Shown here: positions 14,828-22,159 of the stretch, one piece after another | How the letters are laid out: the number at the start of each line of letters is the position of its first letter | Position numbering within the stretch: position 1 is the stretch's first letter | IMG/VR virus record: IMGVR_UViG_3300027608_002012 | Location: 1 to 30,582 of that record | Direction: 5' to 3' (one strand) | Source: a virus | DNA: 30,582 nt | Translations under genes and position numbers: made by a program | Notes under the pieces: model-generated | Databases searched by the model: none | Told to the model about the DNA's origin: nothing | What the model saw: the letters and a program-made list of their open reading frames with translations, nothing else

Positions 14828-15085
14828 TCAGCTAAAAACAAATATCCAGGCATTGATAATAAACCAAACTGTTGCACAAGACATAATAACAATCAATGCA
14901 TCCAGTGCAATGATTTCGGGTCCAGGGGGCTTAGGTCCAAATTCTTTTAACCAAGAATTTTGGTCAACCTTTTTAACTTCTGCTGTACCTAAATGCAAAT
15001 CAACAGGTTTTATTGCCTTAAACTCATTCATTATTTCATCGGTCATTTCCGGCATGTCATCAAAGTCATCAAGTGGTTTATTCAT
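14828..15085 (-). CDS. C-tail-anchored membrane protein, 85 aa
   Basis: An acidic soluble N-terminus, then PKPPGPE and one C-terminal membrane helix (IIALDALIVIMSCATVWFII). Topology suggests a cytoplasmic domain held at the inner membrane. Function unknown. Confidence 0.72.
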   Translation of the reverse strand: MNKPLDDFDDMPEMTDEIMNEFKAIKPVDLHLGTAEVKKVDQNSWLKEFGPKPPGPEIIALDALIVIMSCATVWFIINAWIFVFS

Positions 15086-15276
15086 TCTTCAAACTCCGCA
15101 TCAACGATACCGCAGGCCACAAACTCTAACTCAGACCATGCTTCCTCTAGTGTATCAAAACCCACAACATCATAGGAACCATCGTACATTTTAACATAGT
15201 AAGAACCGTTGCCAGGACTAGCTTCGGTGTCAATACCGACTTCTCCGTATGACGTTGATTTAATCATCATGTCCAT
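15082..15276 (-). CDS. Hypothetical protein, 64 aa
   Basis: An acidic, beta-rich small protein (GSYYVKMYDGSYDVVGFDTL), sharing ATGA-type overlaps with both neighbours. No family recognised. Confidence 0.72.
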   Translation of the reverse strand: MDMMIKSTSYGEVGIDTEASPGNGSYYVKMYDGSYDVVGFDTLEEAWSELEFVACGIVDAEFEE

Positions 15277-15614
15277 TATTTTACTCCAAATGTGTTCAAT
15301 GCTGGTTGCAATGTGTTAATCAATTCAGTCTCGCGGGCATGAGCAGGACGCTTGCCTCTCACAATCTCCACGACACCAAATACAAAACTTTCTGCACCTT
15401 GTTCACGCAAGGCACGTGACAAACCCCAATCTTTGTTCTCAGTCAAGGCACGTTGCATATGCTTTTGCATACGACGGCGTAATGTGCGAAATACATTACC
15501 CTTGAATGAAACAGCAGTCAGACCAATGTAATACTCAAGTGTTACAGTGTCTTGAATGTAGTAGATGACTTGATTGCGGTCTGTTCTACGTTTGCGGTTG
15601 ATTTTCGAGTTCAT
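15276..15614 (-). CDS. GIY-YIG endonuclease-like protein, probably leaderless
   Basis: A 112-aa protein. VIYYI (16-20) and EYYIGLT (27-33) form the GIY-YIG signature, followed by an Arg-rich helix (RTLRRRMQKH), a glutamate in ARETELI and an asparagine in ALNT, which together form a complete minimal catalytic set. It could be a homing or restriction-like nuclease. There is no Shine-Dalgarno; the ATG lies 6 nt past the -10 of 15621-15649. First gene of a long run reaching leftward to about 14200. Confidence 0.85.
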   Translation of the reverse strand: MNSKINRKRRTDRNQVIYYIQDTVTLEYYIGLTAVSFKGNVFRTLRRRMQKHMQRALTENKDWGLSRALREQGAESFVFGVVEIVRGKRPAHARETELINTLQPALNTFGVK

Positions 15615-15620
15615 GTAAGT

Positions 15621-15649
15621 ATTATATACCCAATGTGATTTATTGTCAA
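15621..15649 (-). promoter_or_regulatory. Early promoter abutting a start codon
   Basis: TTGACA (15644-15649), 17 nt, TATAAT (15621-15626); family spacer ATAAAT...GGGTA. Confidence 0.95.
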
Positions 15650-15672
15650 CTATTGAGTATACTACTTTCAGT

Positions 15673-15885
15673 TTACTTTACAAACCCAGCAAACATTTCA
15701 ATGTCATACCAAGCTACTGCTTTAGTATTCATTTCATAAACAAGCACAGGGAATGCTTGAGTATTAACTTTATCAAAGTTAACAAGTTTCTCAAAATTAG
15801 ATTGACACAGTTCTTCATCAGACTGGTCCTCAAAAGTCACAAATGCTTTGTTAGTGTTCACAAACTCATCAATGTTGTAAGACAT
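15673..15885 (-). CDS. Hypothetical protein, 70 aa
   Basis: Start at ATG 15885 (MSYNIDEFVNTNKAFVTFED) with AAAGGG upstream. Acidic alpha/beta protein; the pattern FPVLVYEMNTKAVAWYDIEM suggests a compact fold. Monocistronic, from promoter 15915-15943. Unknown function. Confidence 0.75.
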   Translation of the reverse strand: MSYNIDEFVNTNKAFVTFEDQSDEELCQSNFEKLVNFDKVNTQAFPVLVYEMNTKAVAWYDIEMFAGFVK

Positions 15886-15914
15886 AATAGGCCCTTTCAA
15901 ATGTTTAAGATGCT

Positions 15915-15943
15915 ATTGTATACCCAATTTGATTTATTGTCAA
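15915..15943 (-). promoter_or_regulatory. Early promoter, family consensus
   Basis: TTGACA (15938-15943), 17 nt, TACAAT (15915-15920). The -35 overlaps the stop of 15940-16380. Confidence 0.92.
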
Positions 15944-16380
15944 CTTGTTGTTGTAAGGATATCCAAAGCCTGTTGTAATACTTTTGACTGACGATGTTGT
16001 ACATCCAACTCCCATGGTAGGTTGGTGTATTCTTCATGTGTCATTTCGTCAGGGGGTTTGCTTGAATAGGGTATTCCTTGCCAATAGCACAATCCACTAG
16101 GTTTGATTTTCAATAGACCAAGATACTTTTGACTAACATGTATCAGTTCATGTACAAGAATTTTTAGTTGTGATTCTAGTGATAGGTTGATGTTCAATCC
16201 AATACGATTGACTCGGTTGATATCAATACCACCATAGACATTCTCCTCTAAGGGGCACAAGCATACCTCTACAGTGTCCGGCAACTCTATGATTTGAGAT
16301 ACTGCAATGGCTAACGAGGTCAATAAAGCCTCGTTATCTTTTTCATAGTTATTATTTTTATAGTAAAACTTAACTTCCAT
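15940..16380 (-). CDS. Zinc metallopeptidase-like protein (HExxH)
   Basis: A 146-aa protein with HELIH at 77-81 and a later E124 in PWELDVQ that could be the third ligand, as in SprT/gluzincin-type domains found in phages. There is no signal peptide, so it acts in the cytoplasm. It directly follows the secreted D,D-peptidase gene, overlapping by 1 nt. Substrate unknown. Confidence 0.8.
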   Translation of the reverse strand: MEVKFYYKNNNYEKDNEALLTSLAIAVSQIIELPDTVEVCLCPLEENVYGGIDINRVNRIGLNINLSLESQLKILVHELIHVSQKYLGLLKIKPSGLCYWQGIPYSSKPPDEMTHEEYTNLPWELDVQHRQSKVLQQALDILTTTS

Positions 16381-17186
16381 TATGCATTATGAATTTTGTC
16401 CATTGCCTTTTTAACTATCTTCTCACGTTCTTGTTTAGTTCTAGCACCTAATACTGTGATATTATATAATTGGTTATTTGTACTTACAAGCATTGTGATA
16501 CAGAATCCTGCCGCATTTGTAAACCCTGTCTTTATCGTAACTATTCCTTCTTTTCCAAAATAATGACTAGTTGAATTACTAATAATTGATTTGTTCCTTG
16601 GTTGTTTGATTCGCTTTTTAGATTTTTTACTCTTTTCAGATTTATTAGGTACCGCTGATTTAGTAACCACTCTTTGTGTTTGTGCGGCTTGTTGTACAAT
16701 AGGAAAATTACTAACTGCTTTAACTAGCATTACAATATCATTAACAGTACTGTAATTCATAGCACTCAATCCAGTGGGTTCGACAAATCCGGTATGCATC
16801 ATTCCAAGTTCTTTTGAATGAGTATTCATTTGACGAATAAAATGTGGTTGTCCACCGGGATAATTTTGCGATAAAGTAACTGCGGCTAAATTATCACTGC
16901 TTACTAATGACATGTTAACTAGTTCTTGTCTTGTCAGAATCATGCCCTTCCTTAGTTTAGTGTGATTGATTTTATTACTTATGACAGTTAGTTTTTCGTT
17001 AAGGTCTTGATTTGATTTCATGACCGTGTATATAGTCATTAGTTTGCTTATACTAGCAATACTAACTTCTTTTTCACTGAGAGAGCCTGAGATAACTCTA
17101 TCATGTGTTACGTTGTACACTACAGTGTTTGCCTCAGCAAATGAGAATAGTGGCAGAAATAATAATATGATTAAAATGTTTCGCAT
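16380..17186 (-). CDS. Secreted S11-family D-alanyl-D-alanine peptidase (PBP5/PBP7-like)
   Basis: A 268-aa protein with a signal peptide (MRNILIILLFLPLFSFAEA, cleavage near 19) and all three serine-peptidase motifs of penicillin-binding family S11: S45-I-S-K48, S97-D-N99 and K219-T-G221. Family members trim or cut peptidoglycan stem peptides in the periplasm. A Lys-rich insert lies at 183-199. Unlike lysins, it would be exported by the host Sec system, so it may remodel the wall during infection or block superinfection (inference). No Shine-Dalgarno is seen; the start is close to the -10 at 17196. Confidence 0.92.
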   Translation of the reverse strand: MRNILIILLFLPLFSFAEANTVVYNVTHDRVISGSLSEKEVSIASISKLMTIYTVMKSNQDLNEKLTVISNKINHTKLRKGMILTRQELVNMSLVSSDNLAAVTLSQNYPGGQPHFIRQMNTHSKELGMMHTGFVEPTGLSAMNYSTVNDIVMLVKAVSNFPIVQQAAQTQRVVTKSAVPNKSEKSKKSKKRIKQPRNKSIISNSTSHYFGKEGIVTIKTGFTNAAGFCITMLVSTNNQLYNITVLGARTKQEREKIVKKAMDKIHNA

Positions 17187-17195
17187 AGAATATTT

Positions 17196-17201
17196 AGTAT
17201 A
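17196..17201 (-). promoter_or_regulatory. Extended -10 promoter, weak -35
   Basis: TGA-TATACT reads as an extended -10, 9 nt before ATG 17186. The hexamer 17 nt upstream, TGTGAA, is a poor -35. Confidence 0.5.
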
Positions 17202-17248
17202 TCACGAAACCGTCACAATTCACAGCAACATGGACAACCTGTATAGCC

Positions 17249-17276
17249 AAAAAAATAGACCCCGAAGGGTCTATTT
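17249..17276 (-). terminator. Rho-independent terminator with UUCG loop
   Basis: On the minus strand: a 10-bp stem AAATAGACCC/GGGTCTATTT closed by a UUCG loop and followed by a T-run. It ends the phosphatase/metallophosphoesterase operon and overlaps the last codon region. Confidence 0.95.
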
Positions 17277-17877
17277 ACATTGTAGGACCATTTCCTGATT
17301 TGAATCCAACTTCTCCGCCTTCATCTTTTATGCGTTTGATAACATCTTCAAACAATATAGGTTTAAAGTCTGTTTGTTCTACGCATACGCAATGATATCG
17401 GACATCAACTTCATCACTGTACAACATAGTGCCGGTCTTAACATCATATCCACGGGGCTTTTTAACACGATTAGTGTGCAAGTGACCATGAATGTTGACG
17501 CCAAAACGACCCAAACTTTCTTCATGTACTGGGATATGACTCAATATCATACCGTTCATAACATGATAGGCACGTAATTCACGGAAGTGTTCACGATATT
17601 CCTCATCACGGAAAATGTCATGGTTGCCACGAATCAATACCTTATCACCGTTCAAACGATGCAAGGTCTTCATTGCCTTACGATTGATAACAACATCACC
17701 CAAGTGATAAACTTTATCGTTAGGCTTGACAGTCTCGTTCCACATCTTGACCATAGCCTCATCCATTTCATCTGGATCAGTCCATGGGCGAATCTTCGTC
17801 ACTCCGTCACTTTCCGTGAATCTACACACTCCGGCATGACCAAAATGTGTGTCACTGACTAAAAATACTGATGGCAT
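17275..17877 (-). CDS. Calcineurin-like metallophosphoesterase
   Basis: A 200-aa protein with the whole metal-binding set: D9-T-H11 (SDTHFGH), HLGD61, GN85H86D, SH114, and NIH130GH132LH. It resembles stand-alone phage phosphoesterases active on phosphomonoesters, cyclic nucleotides or RNA ends; the substrate cannot be read from sequence. TAAGGAG lies before the ATG. Last gene of the operon from 18987, with its own terminator. Confidence 0.94.
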   Translation of the reverse strand: MPSVFLVSDTHFGHAGVCRFTESDGVTKIRPWTDPDEMDEAMVKMWNETVKPNDKVYHLGDVVINRKAMKTLHRLNGDKVLIRGNHDIFRDEEYREHFRELRAYHVMNGMILSHIPVHEESLGRFGVNIHGHLHTNRVKKPRGYDVKTGTMLYSDEVDVRYHCVCVEQTDFKPILFEDVIKRIKDEGGEVGFKSGNGPTM

Positions 17878-17886
17878 AATAACTCC

Positions 17887-18102
17887 TTAAACTCGTTCTT
17901 TCTTTACTCGACCAATACGGCTAGCCTTGTTCCAATCGTAAGCAACACCGTCTGGGCACTTACCATCACTGACACTATCTACACCAAACACACCGCAAAC
18001 TTCAAACTCGTCTCCCTTGATGGTTACGAACACATTCAATGCCTTAGCATGTGCCATTGCCAAATCAAGTGTTGAAAATTCTTTTTCTTCTATTTTATAC
18101 AT
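17887..18102 (-). CDS. Conserved small phage protein, 71 aa
   Basis: The pattern VTIKGDEFEVCGVFGVDSVS, then DGKCPDG and YDWNKASR, is widespread in phage genomes without known role. AAAGGAAATG lies before the ATG. Operon partner of the phosphatases. Confidence 0.78.
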   Translation of the reverse strand: MYKIEEKEFSTLDLAMAHAKALNVFVTIKGDEFEVCGVFGVDSVSDGKCPDGVAYDWNKASRIGRVKKERV

Positions 18103-18111
18103 TCATTTCCT

Positions 18112-18471
18112 TTATGCTAACATCCATGATTCATCTTGGTCTTTATATTCTATTGATTCATTACCATCATATTCTGCTATTCTAAACATTCTACCTTCTT
18201 TAACCCATTCAACTTCTAAATCTTTTAAGCCACCTAGATATACATCAGGGTATTTCAATACCATAAAAGTTTCAAGTTCTTCAAATTTTCCTGCTGTTAC
18301 CATGTGAACTATTGCTGGATCAAAAACTAGTTCAGGATATTGACGATTCCAACTGTACCATCCAGCACCAAATCCAGGTGAGTACAACACCGCAACTGCA
18401 CCGGCAACAACTACTTTACCTGTGTAAAGTTCGTCTGCTACTTCAATCTGGTCTCTTAACATAACTTCCAT
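18112..18471 (-). CDS. Conserved phage hypothetical, 119 aa
   Basis: VVVAGAVAVLYSPGFGAGWY, then SWN and LVFDPAIV, followed by YPDVYLGGLKDLEVEWV and FRIAEYDGNESIE, a very conserved phage family. Function unknown. It overlaps the phosphatase stop by 1 nt. Confidence 0.82.
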   Translation of the reverse strand: MEVMLRDQIEVADELYTGKVVVAGAVAVLYSPGFGAGWYSWNRQYPELVFDPAIVHMVTAGKFEELETFMVLKYPDVYLGGLKDLEVEWVKEGRMFRIAEYDGNESIEYKDQDESWMLA

Positions 18472-18965
18472 TATACATCACCTTTATATTTTTTAGGTAT
18501 AATCAATCCACTGTCTAATGTCACGCCATTGATAGTATGAGGTTCATTCTCATCATACGTCAATCCTAACACACTCATCATTTTATGTTTCACTAACAAG
18601 TTTGGACTACGATAATCTTCTGTATCATCAAAGCCCATCATTATCCCAACCTCTGTTACTGCACCTGAACGACATACACCTGCGATACAATGCACAATTA
18701 CATTACTACGATTAAGCAATGCTTGCTTTAGTATGATAACCAAACTCTTGGCTTGTTCATCGGTTATTTTCATTTCAGGTTCAATACATTCATCCTCTTT
18801 TTCTAAATCTAAGAATTCAAATTGATGAACATTATTGAATTTGTATTTGGGTTTAGGGAATTCCATACCACAATCAACAATCTGAATCAACACATTGTTG
18901 ATACCTGGATCATAGTGTTTACCTTTTACGATATCACTCAGTGCTACATTTTGAATCCACGGCAT
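18471..18965 (-). CDS. Protein tyrosine / dual-specificity phosphatase
   Basis: A 164-aa protein; start at ATG 18965 because AAGGAG lies 8 nt upstream. The signature VHCIAGVCRSG gives C93 and R99 of the P-loop. A general-acid aspartate may lie in the DLEKEDE stretch. It could dephosphorylate host or phage proteins, or RNA 5' ends as some family members do. First gene after promoter 18987-19015. Confidence 0.92.
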   Translation of the reverse strand: MPWIQNVALSDIVKGKHYDPGINNVLIQIVDCGMEFPKPKYKFNNVHQFEFLDLEKEDECIEPEMKITDEQAKSLVIILKQALLNRSNVIVHCIAGVCRSGAVTEVGIMMGFDDTEDYRSPNLLVKHKMMSVLGLTYDENEPHTINGVTLDSGLIIPKKYKGDV

Positions 18966-18986
18966 GTTTTTCTCCTTCATTAGAGT

Positions 18987-19015
18987 ATTATATATGATTT
19001 GGGGATTATTGTCAA
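18987..19015 (-). promoter_or_regulatory. Early promoter
   Basis: TTGACA (19010-19015), 17 nt, TATAAT (18987-18992). Drives the four-gene operon that ends at terminator 17249-17276. Confidence 0.93.
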
Positions 19016-19025
19016 GCGCAGAAAG

Positions 19026-19417
19026 TAACACCCTAGGTGCGCTAAAAAGTATTAATATATAAAGAACATGGAGTTGTTAGTAAAAACTCATCCGTATATG
19101 CGGTGGTTTATCTAGGGTGTTTATATAAGCACACAATATCTCTTTCGCTTAGTAGAGCCTGTCTTATCGGGCAGGGTACTGACACAGTATACTTATATAA
19201 AATGTCTAGCTACTCACACCACATGAGCCCTAGACTGGTCAGTTACTACGTCCATAACATTTATTCTTCTGGATAGGTGTTATACCTCACCCTAGATTGT
19301 TTTCGGTATCCCATGTAAGCGGGACCGTAAGGTCAAGTTCTAGTGTACCCCCTCTCCTATCGTTCAAGGGACGCTCTTTTATAACGTAAAAGAGTAAACC
19401 GGGTATTACTATTTAGC
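19026..19417. ncRNA. Candidate structured noncoding RNA region next to the Ro-like gene
   Basis: About 390 nt without a gene on either strand. Pairing seen: AACACCCTAG (19027-19036) with CTAGGGTGTT (19112-19121); CCG/CGG at 19092-19103; GTCTAG/CTAGAC (19204-19209/19230-19235) enclosing CTCA/TGAG; GACC-GTAA-GGTC (19323-19334); CTCTTTTA/TAAAAGAG (19374-19394); ATTTAGC-TTAC-GCTAAAT (19411-19428) across the Ro stop. Strand and ends are unknown. Its position beside a Ro60-family gene suggests a Y-RNA-like partner (inference). Confidence 0.45.
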
Positions 19418-20845
19418 TTACGCTAAATCGTAACGATCCTTCATAACGGTCTTCAACATGATTGCTTCTGGTGAGAAGTCATCCATGTTACCAGAAAGAA
19501 TACCTTGTGCAACTGCTGGGCTAAATCCTGAGACTAGCGCAACACCTGCCTTGTTAAACTTAACTGGTGCATTACCGTATGCGGCATTCAAATTCCAGAA
19601 TACTACCTTAGGTAGTTCGTAACCTGCTGCCTCGTACTTACGTGCTATCATTTCGATTGCAGAGTCATCGTGATGAACACCTGCATCAAATTGCATGTCA
19701 CTGAAGATAACAATTGTACCCGGCATTTCTGCTTGAGGAACACTGTTATCAACTGCTGTCTTAAGCACCAAATCAAATGCCTTGTTCAAGTCGGTGTTAG
19801 CGACTTCACCAGTGTTCATTTGGTCAATCTTTTGATTGATGTTACCCTTTAGAGTAACCAGCTTTGGAGTACGACTGAAAGTCAAGAACGTGTCCTTGAA
19901 CTTACCAGTGTTCTTGTCTGCAAAGTACAATCCCAATGAGATTGCAACATCCAAACAAGACAAAGTACTCTTGCTACCATGACCACCAGCACTACAAGTC
20001 ATAGAACCTGAACTGTCAACCATTGGCAACACGTTAGCGTCACCGATATAGTTTGGCAGTGCGTCCCATTGGGCTTGCATTGCGTCCAATTCAGTCTTAG
20101 TCATTGCACTACGACTATAAGTTTGGATAGCACCCTTCAGTACATCGTAAGGGAACACTACACCAGCGTTAATCTTAACACCAGCCTCACCCTTAACCAA
20201 CTTAGTTACGTATTCTGCATAAGTTGTACCATGACGACCAAAAGCCTTCTTGTAACGTGCATGTGCCACTGAAGGAACATGGTTGTAGTTGATGTTATCC
20301 CAATCGTTAGAACACATTTGTGTTTCAACAACACTGGTTAGAGTAACAAGGCTCTTACGATATTGCTTTGGAGTCATACCAAAGAATTCACGTATTTCAC
20401 GTGCAACATCGCCCTTACGTGGAGTCCACTTTGCAGCCAATCCATTACGTGCCCGCAATGCATCACCCAACATAGTGTATGCTTGTTCCTTAAGAGTCTT
20501 AGTCTTAAACACAAGCAAGTCATCGTAACGACCCAATTCAGGAACCTTAACCAATAGACGGCTAGCATCTTCTGGGTTAGTCAATTCCAAGTGAATTAGA
20601 ACTTGACGAAACAATTCACGTTCGCCGGATCCACCACGTGCATCACGTGCCCATTGGACAATACGTAATGCTAGGTCAGAGTTTTCAACATAAGCCGCAG
20701 TGAATGCGGGTATAATGTTCTTACCACGGCTTGCACCGATGTTATAGAACAAATCAACGCAAGCATTTGCTGTTGACTTACGTGCCTTCATACCGTTAGC
20801 GGTACGAGCTTCTTGGTTTGCTACTGCTTCTACAAATGTTGACAT
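19418..20845 (-). CDS. Ro60-like protein (TROVE repeats + vWA domain)
   Basis: A 475-aa protein. The N-terminal helical repeats carry the Ro hallmark WARDARGGSGERELFR (65-80). The C-terminal von Willebrand A domain has the MIDAS motif DSSGSM (277-282). The family (Ro60, bacterial Rsr, DUF2828-type phage proteins) binds misfolded RNA ends and Y RNAs and can tether nucleases. GGAAGGAG lies before the ATG. The leader is about 90 nt with a paired stem, and the gene is monocistronic from 20941-20969. Noncoding structured DNA follows directly. A role in RNA quality control or host RNA turnover is inferred. Confidence 0.92.
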   Translation of the reverse strand: MSTFVEAVANQEARTANGMKARKSTANACVDLFYNIGASRGKNIIPAFTAAYVENSDLALRIVQWARDARGGSGERELFRQVLIHLELTNPEDASRLLVKVPELGRYDDLLVFKTKTLKEQAYTMLGDALRARNGLAAKWTPRKGDVAREIREFFGMTPKQYRKSLVTLTSVVETQMCSNDWDNINYNHVPSVAHARYKKAFGRHGTTYAEYVTKLVKGEAGVKINAGVVFPYDVLKGAIQTYSRSAMTKTELDAMQAQWDALPNYIGDANVLPMVDSSGSMTCSAGGHGSKSTLSCLDVAISLGLYFADKNTGKFKDTFLTFSRTPKLVTLKGNINQKIDQMNTGEVANTDLNKAFDLVLKTAVDNSVPQAEMPGTIVIFSDMQFDAGVHHDDSAIEMIARKYEAAGYELPKVVFWNLNAAYGNAPVKFNKAGVALVSGFSPAVAQGILSGNMDDFSPEAIMLKTVMKDRYDLA

Positions 20846-20877
20846 ATTGTATTCTCCTTCCGTGTGTGTTATGCAAC

Positions 20878-20932
20878 AGGATGCGCTTTGGTTTCATTTA
20901 TAGTTGAAATGTAAAGTTGCTGAAAGCATCCT
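20878..20932 (-). promoter_or_regulatory. Structured 5' leader of the Ro-like gene
   Basis: The transcript should begin near 20934. The first bases AGGATGC (20926-20932) pair with GCATCCT (20878-20884). Inside, TTTCA/TGAAA and CTTT/AAAG can pair. The motif GGAT-N5-CAGCAA (20916-20931) is shared with the rubrerythrin leader. Confidence 0.6.
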
Positions 20933-20940
20933 AAAAAAGA

Positions 20941-20969
20941 ATTATATCACTGATTGGATATAATGTAAA
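20941..20969 (-). promoter_or_regulatory. Promoter of the Ro-like gene
   Basis: TTTACA (20964-20969), 17 nt, TATAAT (20941-20946) with an extended -10 TGA. It does not carry the ATAAAT/GGGTA spacer of the other early promoters. Confidence 0.85.
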
Positions 20970-21198
20970 TGTGTTTTGGGTAAACGGGATGTTCGTGACA
21001 GTTAGTTTATTTTCTGGACCAACCAATTATGTCACTCGGTCCATATCAACAATTCATGTTGACTATCTAGTACTTGTGTCTGCTACTAGAAACATAGAAT
21101 GTCTTTCCAATCTGTCACCTATTCCTTCATGTCTTACGACTAACTTCAATAGTATTAGCTGTAGTTGTTTAAATTGCTGAAATCATCCCAGTAAAATT
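20970..21198. other. Noncoding stretch between rubredoxin and Ro-like promoter
   Basis: No credible gene (the plus-strand frame here has no ribosome-binding site and no family). Contains GGACC/GGTCC pairing (21017-21045) and, just past the rubredoxin stop, a third copy of the GGAT-N5-CAGCAA motif (21173-21189). No terminator recognised. Confidence 0.45.
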
Positions 21199-21333
21199 TT
21201 AAATTACTTCAAAATCTTCTTTGCCTACACCGCATTCGGGGCAGACATAAGTGTCTGGAAGTTCATTCCATGCACCTTCTAGTTCTTCATCGTGTACGTG
21301 ACCGCATACGATACATACATGTTCTTCACTCAT
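21199..21333 (-). CDS. Rubredoxin
   Basis: A 44-aa protein: VCIVCGHVHDEE, then AWNELPDTYVCPECGVGKED. The two CxxC pairs (C7/C10 and C31/C34) bind one iron, and the rubredoxin signature LPD-x-x-x-CPxCG is intact, though the protein is shorter than the usual 52 aa. ATGA overlap with the rubrerythrin gene. It is the natural electron donor to rubrerythrin, here as a separate protein rather than a fused C-terminal domain. Confidence 0.94.
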   Translation of the reverse strand: MSEEHVCIVCGHVHDEELEGAWNELPDTYVCPECGVGKEDFEVI

Positions 21334-21797
21334 TCTAAACTCTCCAAAACTTGTTGATAGCCTTCAGCATGTCGTTTTTCAACTTTAGCCAATGCCGCAA
21401 ATCGTTTCTCTGCTTTTGCTAATACAGACTTAAACTGTTCAGCATGTGCAGAACTTTCAACAATCTGGGTTCTAAACTCGTTTAATGCAATTTGGTTATT
21501 TTCTGCCTTAGCATCTTCTTCAAATCCTGGATACATTGTAGTGAATTCATAGGTTTCACCTTCAATTGCTTTCATCAAGCATTCTTTAGTTGTTGGCTTA
21601 CCAATCAACAATTCTAAGTGACCCCACGCATGTAAAACTTCTTGAACAGCGGTGTGTTCAAAATGTCGTGCTACTTCTTCAAAGCCTTCTTCACGTGCAA
21701 TTTTTGCAAAGTAGCGATACTTGATATGAGCCATTGACTCACCGGCTAATGCCGACTCAAGGTTTTTTAGTGTGTTTGATATTTTATCAAATGGCAT
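21330..21797 (-). CDS. Rubrerythrin diiron protein (no rubredoxin domain)
   Basis: A 155-aa protein; start at ATG 21797 (AAAAGGAA upstream). The four-helix diiron ligands are present: E20, E53 with H56 (EVLH), E81xxE84 (ETYE), E114 with H118 (ESSAH). Rubrerythrins reduce hydrogen peroxide in the cytoplasm using electrons from rubredoxin. The C-terminal rubredoxin domain is missing and encoded by the next, overlapping gene. Long leader from 22013-22041. Protection of the infected cell or of phage Fe-S proteins is likely (inference). Confidence 0.95.
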   Translation of the reverse strand: MPFDKISNTLKNLESALAGESMAHIKYRYFAKIAREEGFEEVARHFEHTAVQEVLHAWGHLELLIGKPTTKECLMKAIEGETYEFTTMYPGFEEDAKAENNQIALNEFRTQIVESSAHAEQFKSVLAKAEKRFAALAKVEKRHAEGYQQVLESLE

Positions 21798-21824
21798 ATT
21801 TTTTTTCCTTTTAAAAATGATAGC

Positions 21825-21988
21825 AGGATCGTTGTTGACTGCTTGTTTAGCCAGGGCCATCACACCTGGTTCGTTAGTCTTGCTTCAATAATACCCTTCA
21901 ACGCTCGGTGTTTTTAAGCACTCTGCTCCAGTTACTACCGTAGTGTCTAACAGTCCATAGTTAATGAGTTTGTTGCTGTGCCGATCCT
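21825..21988 (-). promoter_or_regulatory. Long structured leader of the rubrerythrin transcript
   Basis: About 210 nt separate the promoter and ATG. AGGATCG (from 21988 leftward) near the 5' end pairs with CGATCCT (21825-21831) near the gene. The same layout, with a swapped GC/CG pair, occurs before the Ro-like gene, and GGAT-N5-CAGCAA is present (21972-21987). An in-frame extension (MMALAKQAV...) crosses this leader but has no ribosome-binding site. Confidence 0.55.
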
Positions 21989-22012
21989 AAAAATTAATCA
22001 TTCAATACGTAT

Positions 22013-22041
22013 ATTATATATGAGTTTGTCTTTACCGTCAA
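22013..22041 (-). promoter_or_regulatory. Promoter of the rubrerythrin-rubredoxin operon
   Basis: TTGACG (22036-22041), 17 nt, TATAAT (22013-22018). Confidence 0.85.
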
Positions 22042-22062
22042 TGACTTTTGGGCAAACTGTCT

Positions 22063-22150
22063 TGGCGGAAGCGGTGAGATTCGAACTCACGGAACCTTTC
22101 GATTCTCTAGTTTTCAAGACTAGCGCCATAGGCCACTCGACCACGCTTCC
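22063..22150 (-). tRNA. tRNA-Ser(UGA)
   Basis: Full cloverleaf with a long variable arm, loop CTTGAAA (anticodon TGA), GTTCGAATC T-loop, discriminator G and encoded CCA. Confidence 0.97.
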
Positions 22151-22159
22151 TTTTAATGA

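Noticed and set aside
20971-21180. Plus-strand 69-aa frame
   Set aside because: No ribosome-binding site, no late motif and no family; treated as noncoding.
21798-21863. N-terminal extension of rubrerythrin (MMALAKQAV...)
   Set aside because: No ribosome-binding site; rubrerythrin homology starts at 21797 and the stretch belongs to the leader stem.
21798-22006. tmRNA in the rubrerythrin leader
   Set aside because: The ALAKQAV reading is suggestive, but no tRNA-like domain or tag-stop arrangement is present.
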